Positions 37,670 through 48,586 of a stretch of DNA of 64,000 nt are shown here, piece after piece. How positions within the stretch are numbered: position 1 is the stretch's first letter; every line of letters begins with the position of its first letter. Both the position numbers and the translations under genes were made by a program. This stretch comes from Centroberyx gerrardi (taxonomy: Eukaryota; Chordata; Actinopteri; Beryciformes; Berycidae): positions 5,145,352 through 5,209,351 of the forward strand of contig NC_136005.1 of assembly GCF_048128805.1 (NCBI RefSeq), in the 5' to 3' direction. The notes under the pieces were generated by a model that was given only the letters and a program-made list of their open reading frames with translations, did not search any database and was not told the DNA's origin.

Positions 37670-38467
37670 GGACAGGAGCAACCTAAATTGCGCCTTGGCA
37701 TCTGAAAGAATACAGCAGGATTTACATTTTTCATCCACTTATCCAATATTTCTTGAAAGTGGCATGTGACATGAGCACTTGTAGTTTATTATGATGTGTC
37801 ATGTGACAGTTTTATATCATGCATACCAAATTCACAAGGAATGACTTCAAGCCTGCAAATGTGGGTTTCCTGCTCAGATAGAGAAACTTTTCTTTGCTTT
37901 TCTTTGCTTTCTGTCTGTCTGGTTATCGTAGCTGTAATGTCTCAAAGTTCAGCTGATGTCACTTTGTTCATCTGTGGTTGAGTTTAGAGAACATGTTCCT
38001 TGATTTTTTTCAGTGGTTCTGACAAGTGTACAATGCATTCTTTATTTTGAAGTGTATCTGCGCTACTTTTAGTAAAAAGAAAGCTTTGCAAAAAATATCT
38101 TACACACATCTAACACGAGAAAATGTATCTGAGGCTCATTAATGTTTAATCTGAACAGCGCTCTAATGAGTTCATGATCTGTGTTTTTTTTATTGGTTTC
38201 CGGTTAGCTGAACTGCAAACGTGGCTGCGATAAGGAGTGCTATCTGGCAACTGTTAACCAGTAACATTGTTAATCATTGTTGTCAAAAAATCACTGTAAA
38301 TATATGCCACAATCATCTCATAATGATGATGATTACAATGATTTATGGTAACCTGCTTATATATTACAGCTTTACAAAGCCCCGCAGATCATATCTGAGT
38401 GGTGTGACGTCAGAATTTACATTCAACAAAGTGGCCATTTGTAGACGTTCAGGCGTTATTACCTGAT

Positions 38468-38508
<41 letters not shown>

Positions 38509-38733
38509 GTGGGGAACAATCTGCCTATTGTTCTTCAGTGAAACCCTAGTGTTGTTAAAACCCACTCTTATACTGACTGGTCGAGTGTTTAGAAGGACCG
38601 TCCTGTGAGTGGAAGGTCACAGGTTTGCCAATGTGTTACAGCACAGTCTGTGTCGAGGCACTCGCACATCCGATCGTTTCTGTAACAGGTGCTTGGCTTG
38701 GGATTGCAACTTTAGAATAAGAAAAGAAGCCCG

Positions 38734-38815
38734 CACACTGTATCTTGCTTGTAGCACTAGAGTGATTTATTTAGCAAAATAAATCACTCTAGTGCTACAA
38801 GCAAGATACAGTGTG
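38734..38815. repeat. Perfect 39-bp inverted repeat with 4-nt loop
   Basis: The left arm 38734-38772 and the right arm 38777-38815 are exact reverse complements over 39 bp, separated by AGCA. Each arm contains AATAAATCACTCTAGTGC. No divergence between arms is seen. It may be two repeat termini joined tail to tail, a folded transcript source, or an assembly artefact. Confidence 0.9.
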
Positions 38816-39394
38816 TACACGTGATCTTCACATGAAAAACCTTTGCTAATGGTTGAGTTTATAGGCAAGTAAAACAACTTCTGTTAATTACCCTGAGGTC
38901 CCTCATGTGGGATGATCATTACAAACACATGATTCACAGCCAAGCTTTGTTCAAGCCCACAGAACTCTATTTTAAATTCTAGTCACGATCCCAAGGTTGA
39001 TCTGGATTGCATCTGGATTTTTCCATTTGATGTAATGGTGCAGCCATAAAAAAATGGCTTCTTGGGTTTGAATATTTCACTCAGTATAAGCATGATATAG
39101 CTTCAATGAAGCATTGGAAGAAGTAGATACAGAATATGTCATATAACATTGTCATACTGTATGGAAAAGGTATTTCTTATAACTTTAAAGCTACTAAAGG
39201 GGAAATTTAAGGGGAAACTCAGGGTGCGAGGGGTTAAGGTTTTGGTCAATAAGAAAAACTCCAACATCCTTACTTTCCACCGTGCTGTTTCAACATCAAA
39301 TTACCACGTGTTTCTAGTTGTGTCTGCTCCACGTAATCCTTTCATTTCTCTCACTTTTCGTGCACAGAGTGCGTTACTTGCATTTTAATAAGTC

Positions 39395-39515
39395 GTGCTC
39401 ATGACCCATTAGCAGCCATGTGTCCTTGAGCAACACGCTGAACCCCCCTACCTGCTGATCCACTGCAAGTTACTCCCATCAAGAGCGTCAGATAAAAGGC
39501 CAAAAAATGCAACAT
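39395..39515 (+). repeat. SINE-like remnant (3' part)
   Basis: CCTTGAGCAACACGCTGAAC, CCCCCTACCTGCTGATC and AAGAGCGTCAGATAAAAGGC match the body and tail of the SINE at 41135-41340. Confidence 0.65.
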
Positions 39516-39966
39516 GAAAGTAGCTATAACAGACCGTCTGCCTGTCTGTCTGAGAAACTTGTTTCGGACTCCTCTCACATCCTCTCTTAGTAGTTTTCAT
39601 TATCTTTTAATGAACCAATTGGCCCGCGGTGCAGACTCTCCCTGTACAAGCTGGATCAGCACTAGCCCTCGCTTGTACTGACTTCAGTAATACCACTAAA
39701 TGCTAATGAATGGATATCCAGGGGGTTGAGTCAAGGTGAGATGCAGAAAGCAATCCTTTACACACCCAAATGTGACTGGGAGTGTGTGTTTGTGTGTGTG
39801 TGTGTGTGTCTTGAATTCTTGCATACAATTTCTTTCTGATACGGTAGCATTTGATGTTCAACTATAAAGACTATCTTATCTTATCTCGTTCATTATGTGT
39901 TATGACTTTTGGGGTTGATGGGTTAAGGGATTGGAAGGTGAGGGTGAGGGAGCAGTAAAAGTGACC

Positions 39967-40000
<34 letters not shown>

Positions 40001-40679
40001 TAATAAATAATATCTCAGATGTTATAAATTATTAATCTTGTCCCTGAGTGAACTGAGTCAACTAAAGAGTGCTTCAGCATGAGTGACAGATAGGATTTGT
40101 GTATTTTTAAATGTTGTTTATCTCCTGTTTTGCACTTTTTAGACACACCAACACAGTTTCTATTCTAATCCTCCTAAAAGTAGCAGTACCATAATGGAAA
40201 AATACTTAAGTAGAAGTAAAAGCCCTGCATTCAAAATGTAAAAGTAAAAGTATTCAAAATTCAAAAAGTAATAAAGTATCAAAATGTTCTCATTCTTAAA
40301 AACGGTCCCTTTCAGAGTGTTAAATTATTGAAGCATTAACCTGTAAGAAGTATTTTAATGTTGAAGGTCTAACTGCTCCATATACTGTTGGCTAGTTTAA
40401 ACTCTAACAATGCAGCATATTTTATGAGCTTATTGTATGTTTTGCATGTAAAACCTTATTCTGCAAAGTAACTAGTAACTCCAGCCGTCAGATAAATGTA
40501 GTGGAGTAAAAAGTACAATATTTCCCTCTGAAATGTAGTGGAGTAAAAGTAGAAAGTCTCACAAAATAACCCTAACCCTGTTTTACACGCACCAACACAG
40601 TTTTTATTGGCTCAAACCTTGACCTCGACTTTGACCAAAAGCTCAATATGGAATGTGTTATCGATGGGACAAGTTATTG

Positions 40680-40830
40680 ATTGGGTAGCAAGGTGTCTGA
40701 ATGGTTAGAGTGATTGTACCATAACAGAAAGGTCACAAGTTTGATCCCCTCATCAGCTGTGTGACCTGTCAAACACACTGAACTCCTTCTGCTCGCTCAC
40801 TGCTGTAACAGCTAAATGTCTAAAATGTAA
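40680..40830 (+). repeat. tRNA-derived SINE-like remnant
   Basis: The tRNA-like head (GGTTAGAGTGATTGTACCAT, then AGGTCACAAGTTTGATCCCC) is followed by CACTGAACTCC and a TAACAGCTAAATGTC tail. Confidence 0.65.
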
Positions 40831-41134
40831 ATGTAACATAAACAATTACTACAATCAAATGTGTTGGAGCACGGACTCAAGGACATAAGGAAAAGTCAAG
40901 TTTTGTTTTAATCTTTTACATAACTAACATTTGTAAAAACAGTATAAAAATACATTGACAATATCTGCTTACGAAATACATTCATGTAGGACAATCCAAA
41001 TAGATTACATGCCAAGTGATAAACAATCTTTACTATTTGGAACCAATGAGGTCAAAATACAAACTTATAAAAACCTTAAAAGCTACTTGTTTTCCCCTCC
41101 TGAGAGACTCAGGAGGAGATACAGCATCTTAGTA

Positions 41135-41340
41135 TGAGTTCCTGTAAGCTCTGCTGGTGCGGCAGGTTGGCTCATAGGTTCGGGTCCTGTAACCGTCAAG
41201 TCACGGAGTCGATCCCCACATTGACCAATGTGTACATCAACTGCATCATGTGTGCATGTGTCAAGATGCCGAACCCCCGACCTGCTCGCTTGCTGCAAGT
41301 CACTCTGGGTAAGAGCGTCAGCTAAATGCCTGAATTGTAA
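41135..41340 (+). repeat. tRNA-derived SINE
   Basis: The best-preserved SINE in the window. It has a tRNA-like head with GCGGCAGGTTGGCTCATAGG, a box-B-like GGAGTCGATCCCC, the body CCGAACCCCCGACCTGCTC, and the tail CTGGGTAAGAGCGTCAGCTA followed by AATGCC. The tail is the common one of teleost SINEs mobilised by L2-type LINEs. Confidence 0.8.
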
Positions 41341-42240
41341 ATTATAGCTCAGTGCGAGTGTTTGAAACCTGTGATATGGAGAGAGATTAGTGCCAGCACA
41401 GGTTGTGTTTGAACTGCAGAAACGAGACAAGGACAAAAACTTAACTAGCTACTGAAACAACCAGCTACTGAAAACTAGTAGCAGTAGTAGTAGTACCTGT
41501 ATGACCTACGACCTCCCAGACGTGTCTCAGAGTCTGAAATGTGTGTCTTAATCTGAAAACTGAGATATAGTTAAAACTTAAATTCAATAATGATCATATT
41601 TAATTTCAAGCTGTTTCATTCAATTTCAAATGGCTTAGAAATTTTATGTTAATTTATTAAAAAGAAACCTTTTTCTTAATTTAACGGTTCAATATGAGCA
41701 TGACAAATTCAAATTTAAACAATTCAAATACAATCTCTGCTGGCATTACTCTCTCTCCATACCTGTCAAACATCTTCCAAAGCAAAAACAACAAACAGTA
41801 CTTCAGTGAACTTGTAGTATCAGTGATTCTGTTTTCCTCATTGACCTTGATCAATGAGGTGAAATGAGTACCTGGAAATAATTGCTTCATCAGACGGGCT
41901 GATACGCCTCATGACTTGCACTTTTAAAGTCTCTGGAGCCACTGTCGGTGTCTCATTATATTTAATCAGTTCATAGATGAGGGTGCGTTGCAGCCCACTG
42001 GAATCCCAATGCCCAATGATACTGGTTGGAAATAGCCCTTATAAAATAAGTGCTGATGACTCCACAATGACAGCAGCTGCATGTTTGTGAAAAATGTCTT
42101 TATGTGTGTGTGAGAGCATGTTCGTGTCTGCATGTATACTAGCCTGCCTGTCTGTATGTGTACTGTGTGTGTGTATGTGAGAAAGAGATAGTACATGCAT
42201 GTTCAGGACTGCAGTTTTGCATGCATGCTAAGCTACCAGC

Positions 42241-42291
<51 letters not shown>

Positions 42292-42528
42292 CGCGCGCAC
42301 AGGTGTGTCTGAGTGTCTGTGAAGACATACATGTTTATCTCTGGATTTTTTCAAGCATACTGGCTTACCAGACTGTGTGCATACAGTGAGTGTGTATGCG
42401 TGTGTGTGTGCATGCATACATGTTTGTGTGTGCGAGTGCATGTTCATGCCTGCATTTTTGCATGCATACTAGCCTGCCTGCATAGGTGTACACTGTGTGT
42501 GTGTGTGTGTGTGTGTGTGTTTGTGTGT

Positions 42529-43061
42529 CAGGGTTGGGACCATTCATGAACTGAATTGAGAACGCATGGTAAATTCCAATTCCAATTCCTGGAATTGGAA
42601 TTGGAATTGGAATGTCACCCAGCTCTAATGAAACAAAATGTGAATTGAATTTGAGTGACAGGAAACAGAATTGAATTCCATTAATTCTATAACATTCCAG
42701 AGGTTGTAAACATTGCTGTATAAATCAAACATTATGAATCAAATAAAAGACAGTTAAAATAAATAAATTAAATGATAATGTATGTATTACGATTACATGT
42801 TATGTATCAAATACCACCTGAAAGGTACCTTTAACATTTTATGATATTCAGTATTGATAATATATAACACTACATGTAATCTCAGATATGTGGTAAGAAA
42901 AACAAAAAAACATGGAATTTCACAGAATTTCATTGAATTAGATTAAACTTCCTGAAATTCCAGTTTAATTCAAAGTCTGTTTCCTGTAGTTTTTTTCAAA
43001 TTCCAACTCCTCAATTCAATTGGAATTGATGAGTTGAATTCATGAATTGACCCCGACCCTG
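42529..43061. repeat. hAT-like MITE inserted in a GT microsatellite
   Basis: Starts CAGGGTTGGGACCATTCATG and ends, inverted, CAGGGTCGGGGTCAATTCAT. CAGGG ends fit hAT elements. The interior is a dense array of AATTCC and AATTGAATT motifs with a palindrome at about 42571-42613. GT repeats abut both ends, so an 8-bp target duplication cannot be told apart from the microsatellite. No transposase frame. Confidence 0.75.
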
Positions 43062-43097
43062 GTGTGTGTGTATGTGTGTGTTCACGAGTGTGTACGG

Positions 43098-46000
43098 TCA
43101 TCTGAACAGCAGCCAGAGGAGGCCGGCCAAGCCGAGCAGCGGGCCGGAGAGTGTGTTCACACACCCGGCGGAGGCGTGCGGGTGGGGGGGGCAGTCTGTG
43201 TAGGGCTCCAGGCAGGCAGCGTACGCCATGACATGAGCCACGTAGTTCTGCTCTTTGACCCCGTGGAACAGGTGGGCCATGGGGCCTTTGGCGTAGATGG
43301 CCACGTCCTCCCCGCCGTGCGTCTCAGCGTCCAGCGGGACGGCGGCCTGCTGCATGTACTCCTCATCGTCTGGGGAGGAGAGAGAGAGAGGACGGTTCAA
43401 CCACACTGGTTAACTGAAGAGTTTTTATACTCATCTATCAGGTGACAAAAAGTAGATAGATGTTCAGCAAAGTGTCATTTTCCTATTTGCTGCATCTCTA
43501 CAGACTATGTAACCCTGACCCTCACAACCTGAATCCAGACACTGAATATCTATAGAATGCTTTTCACACTATTATGAATATCAACTGAAACTCGTAGTAG
43601 ACGTTTTAGTCACACATAATAGCCACTTGATAGGAAGTTGATTATCAGCATTGGACTATTCAAATGAAGTGTGACCTTGAAAATGAAATATCCACCGTTA
43701 GAAAATGTACATGTACACACACAGACACACAAACATGCGGAATGATAGAAGTTACAAAATTAAACCAAAGAGAATTCGAGGCACTGTCACTGCAAAAGTT
43801 TTATTTTATTTTAGTGTTATTGTACATAGGCAATCTAAAAAGTTAAAACTGACCAATGCGTTTCAGCTCAAATGAGCCTTTGTCAAACTAACTTTTAACT
43901 GGCTTTTAACATTTGCTGTCACAACAAGGTTAGGGTTTTTAATACATGCTCCCAAACCTTTGGTCATTTACCAAATAAAACCAAAACAGTGCTTTTAAAA
44001 TGCAGAAGGTGATTTCAATCCTGTTGACAAAATGATAGCACATTTACTGCCTGATTTCTCAAAATTTTAGACATACTGAAGGATAAAGTTAAACTATTTT
44101 TCCCCCAAAAAGAATATATAATGTTGGTAACCAGGTAGGAGGTTGGACTATTTCTTAAGTTCTAATGAGGGGTCTTCTAGTAGTTATGTGGAAAAAAGAG
44201 ATCCAAGTCACAGCAAAATTCACTTAAAAAGCCTTTATTCTATTTGGCCAATCGTAATTTAAATCATAATTTAAAAAATGCGTCCAGCGTATTTCAACCC
44301 CACGGCCTTCATCTGGGTATAGAGGCTGACTTTTGGAGTGCCTTGGATCTCTCCTTTTTCCAGATGGATATATATTATTTTGGAAATGAATTCTTCAATT
44401 TGTAATTGCGTGTTTGCTTTGGTTTCCCTGGTGTGCCAGTTGGGTGGAGATTGCGCTCCAGAGTCAAAACTAGGGCACGTTCCAATGCATAAGGCAAAGC
44501 CAGTCAATTTCAAAAAGGCATAAACCCTGACTTTAGAAAGTAATTCATCCCAGGATAGAGGTATTTCCAGGTTACTGTATACACACTCATGCAATGACTG
44601 AAGGGAATGGTGCAGAACAGGAGGAAGTGGAAGTGGATCATCAGTGTCCGATGTTCCATAAAGAAACACAAATGGCCTACGTAAGTGAAGTTACATGCAC
44701 ACGCTGAGAACAGAGTACAACTCAGTACACTGAACGCTCCAATCATTATATTTCATCCATGCTTTCCACAGAAAAACACAGACATGAGTCATCCATAAAC
44801 CACATCAGTTCGCGTTGTCTATATACACATCACCACCAACTGTACACACACTAGCGCCACAGCTGAAAGACATTAGTTTCTACTTACAGTAATCCACCAT
44901 TGTGATGTTCCCTCTGGTTCCGTTTATGTGTACATAACCGGGGCCGTTGGCGTACAGGATGCTGGTGAAAGGCATCTTGTCATCGGCTTTCTTCGGAGCC
45001 AAACCTGAATGACGAACAATGGTGGTGAAGGTGAGTAATAACAGGTATGCTATAATTTCACATTGGAGCAAAAAAGGGAAAACAGTCATTCTGCCCATTC
45101 ATTCATTTAGTGGTTGTTATACCATTACTGTTTTTCCTTTTTGTTGTCATTTAGCTGTGTCTTATCTTTTTATCTAGATTTGTTTTAGGTATTTTTTTTC
45201 TATTTCTTGTGTGTTTCTTTTGAGGTCAGGTCTCATTTGGCATCAACTTTGGAGGACTGCTACATATTTGATATTCCGTATAAGACCTGAGTTCAAATCC
45301 TGTCTCTATGACCTACATTCATGCATTGTAGGGGATTCAAAGAGATTGAATGCTGAACATATATTTGTAGAGTAAGATGTACAATGTCCTATCCCAAGGC
45401 ATGCAGTTGCGTCAAAAATCTAGCAACCACGTCTGATGGCACCCTGGAGGTCCATTTGAGAATTGGCTGTGTGCTAATAATGGCTAAATATAACAACCAG
45501 GCTACAAAAATAGAGATACTTAGAAATGATTGTGTTGTGGGTGTATAGGTCAATTTAGTAATGATAAGTAAGTATAAGTAAAAGCGAATAGTCTGATAAG
45601 GTAGATATTTTTCCAAATTTAGATTATTGTAACAGTAAACTATCTTATCTTGAGCCCTAGCCTCGACTCCAAAACACTCTGACTTACATAGTGAAGAGTT
45701 GACTCAACCGGAACAAACACCTGGTTTTTGGCTTTAATAGCTAGCTAACTAGCCAGCTAACTGTCCTAATTGAGCAAAGCAATGTTACTGTTAACATGCA
45801 ACTACCAGCACTGCTAACACTATCTTCTATTAAATACATTAGCTATAGCGCTATTCAGGTGTGCTAACAACAGGACAGTGATGGTTAGCTGACCAGATAC
45901 TATGGGTAGGTACGTAGCTGACTTTTAAACCAAAATTGATCAGGTGTATCGGTTGCGAAATTATCAATCAACAATCAAAAATAGCACAGAAATGAATCAC

Positions 46001-48546
46001 GTCTATTAGGCGAAGTTCTACATTTAGAAATGTAATCAGCTGTTCTTAGCCACTGTAGCCAAAGAGCTGACGACCTCCAATATGGCCACAGAGGGTGTGT
46101 TATGTCACCTGAAGGCCCTCTGTCTGTGTCTATGCAAGCTATGTTCCCGCTGTCCTTGTACTATGTGCACCAGAATGCACTTGTGTTAAGAGGTTATATG
46201 TCTGCATAAATGCCACCAAGACAAAGTCCTTCTGAGTTCTGATTCTGGTCTACAGTGAAGGTCTGTGTCTTGGACTGTACCAAAGATGGGGTTCCCTCGG
46301 GGCGTGTTCCCACCAAAGGTGAAGACGTGGGAGTGGTCAGCGGTGACTACGGTGAGCGTATCACATTCCCTGGTTAGCCGCGAGGCTCGCTGAATGGCCC
46401 GGTCGAACATCACAGCTTCTGTCAGCGCCAGCTTGGCGATGCCGTCATGGTGGCCGTGGTCAATTCTCCCTCGTAACGGAGGACAATGGGACAGTGAATT
46501 AGACAAGGCTCAAAACATTAGACATTTCACTAGAATAATTTTAACAATGGAAAATGTTTTACAAAATTAAACCAGGCTCTCGTTAAATGAGGTGTCAGTT
46601 TTGTTCTGTTTTGTGCTTATAGAGTCATAATATAGGCTATTTGAAGATTAAAACATTTCTTGTGCTTTTGTTTTTATGTTGGCATATCGCTGCTGTTTGG
46701 TAAAATTCAAGTATCTGACTACATTTGTCAGACATCACTGAAGGAATGCCTGATTTTGCATTGATGACTACACTGTATTCTGGAAATCCTACAATGGGGT
46801 TTTAACAGGTTTCAAGGTGTCATAGCACTCACTCAGGCATAAATGACCATGTTACCTTCAAGTGAGAAAAACACCAAAATTACAGTTATGTGTTTTTGAT
46901 ACTGCATTATGTTTCTGATGAAGAATACGCTTAGTGAAATTCTAAGTTGCACTTTGTACAGATATTGTTGTCATTTACAATGAATGGTTAAAGGTTTGAT
47001 TCTCTAAACAGTTACATATTGTCTGCCATCAGTTACTGTGGCTGTTTGCCTGAAGTCATATGGCTTTACTGTCATGGTGGTACTTATCTTCCACAAACAG
47101 GAAGTATCCTTTGGGGTTCTTGCTGAGGATCTGAATGGCCTTCTCTGTCATCTCCACGATGGACGGGTCACGTGTGCTGTTCCGAAAAACCTCAAACTTC
47201 ATGTCCTTTGGCTCAAACAGGCCTGGAACCACAAGAAGGAAGGACAGAGAGATTTTGAGGTAAAGAAAAATGAAAGGAAAAAAATGTGGCAAAGCTGTTG
47301 ATGTCATTTACCATTATACATGTGCTGAATACTGATGTGCTATTCAGCTGACTGGAGTTTTAGTTAGCCTGTACAAACATTTCCTGGAGGCAGAGCTTCT
47401 CTCGAGTCAGAAATAATCTCATTGGTTGAGTTAAACCTCAATGGGCGGAGCCAAAGGACCACAGTTTTTTGACTAAGATAATGTTAGACTGAAGCCCAGC
47501 GACAAAGGCGAGAGGTAAGAGAGGACGAAGCTAATATTATGAAGCCTAGCACTCTGCTACTAACTGAAAAAGTACAATCTAGTCATACGTAATTATCTAC
47601 GTTAGCTAGTTAGCCTAGCTGACCTTCCAAGTTCAAACTAGCCATATAGCTATCTAGGTAAGCTGGTTAGCTAGCTGCTGACCTTCCAAGATCGTGAATG
47701 CTGTGATCATGAAGGAATTAATAAAAGTCGTTGCATGTGTTATATTTATGTTCCTAATTGGCCAAGTTTGCCAGTTAGCTAACTTGCGTTCTGATAAACT
47801 GTGGTTCTTTGGCTCCGCCCACTAAGGTTTAACTCAACCAATCAATTTAAGAGGCTGAGTGCCGACCTGATTTAGAAGTTACAAGGGGTGTAGGGACAAT
47901 TGTGTGGGTATGTCAGGGTATGACTGGGATTATTAAGTGGGCAGCTTCCATCACAGAAACATAATTCTCATCTACTTACCCTGCACATTGAGAAGTTAAT
48001 GTATATTTAACTGAATACCCCAAAAACCCCTTCTAATCAATATGGCATGTTTTATGCTTGTGTAGCCTATACAATGCTTAGCTTCAGTCAAGCAATCCGA
48101 CTGGTCCAAGACGCCTTCTAACCTCATGATAATTCCCATGAGGCTTTATTGGCTGCAGTGCCAGTTTTTGTGGTAACCAGAGAGCTAGCTTGCAAACGCT
48201 CTTCCTTTTGCCTCTTTTTATTCAGATGTAGGAACACTTCTGTGGAGAAAAGGTTTCAGAAAGTGCACATCCATTGGTAACTGATGCATGAAAGCAATAA
48301 TACCACAGTGATGATGAATCTGGAGACTTCAGTGTTGCCAACAGAAACTTGGCTGCGTCTGGTGCCTACTGCATTACTGTTGTACTCATCATCACAGCAA
48401 AGTGCTCTCAGGCTTTTACTGCTGTCGTGAGAGGTGATAATACCAGATATGTGAATCCCATGGTACATAATTCAAGTTTCGCAGCTAAGATGCCACTTTC
48501 AGAAGTTCACCCGTCTCCACCTGATAACATGTAGACACAGAGGTGT

Positions 48547-48586
<40 letters not shown>

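Larger units (their letters stand above)
37450..43097. other. Intergenic region between the two alkaline phosphatases
   Basis: No exon is seen on either strand apart from the flanking promoter and the following 3' flank. It holds (CA)n at 37587-37668, (GT)n at 38471-38503, (AAT)n at 39968-40003, (GT)n at 42242-42290 and 42494-42522, several SINE remnants, a perfect hairpin and a hAT-like element, listed separately. 39520-39960 and 41350-41960 show no clear feature. Confidence 0.6.

Noticed and set aside
41135..41340. Possible tRNA gene
   Set aside because: The tRNA-like head lacks a full cloverleaf and is fused to a SINE body and tail.
44271..44669. 132-residue minus-strand frame
   Set aside because: Its 3' end overlaps a repeat terminus with a poly(A)-like signal, and the protein shows no known domain; likely repeat-derived.
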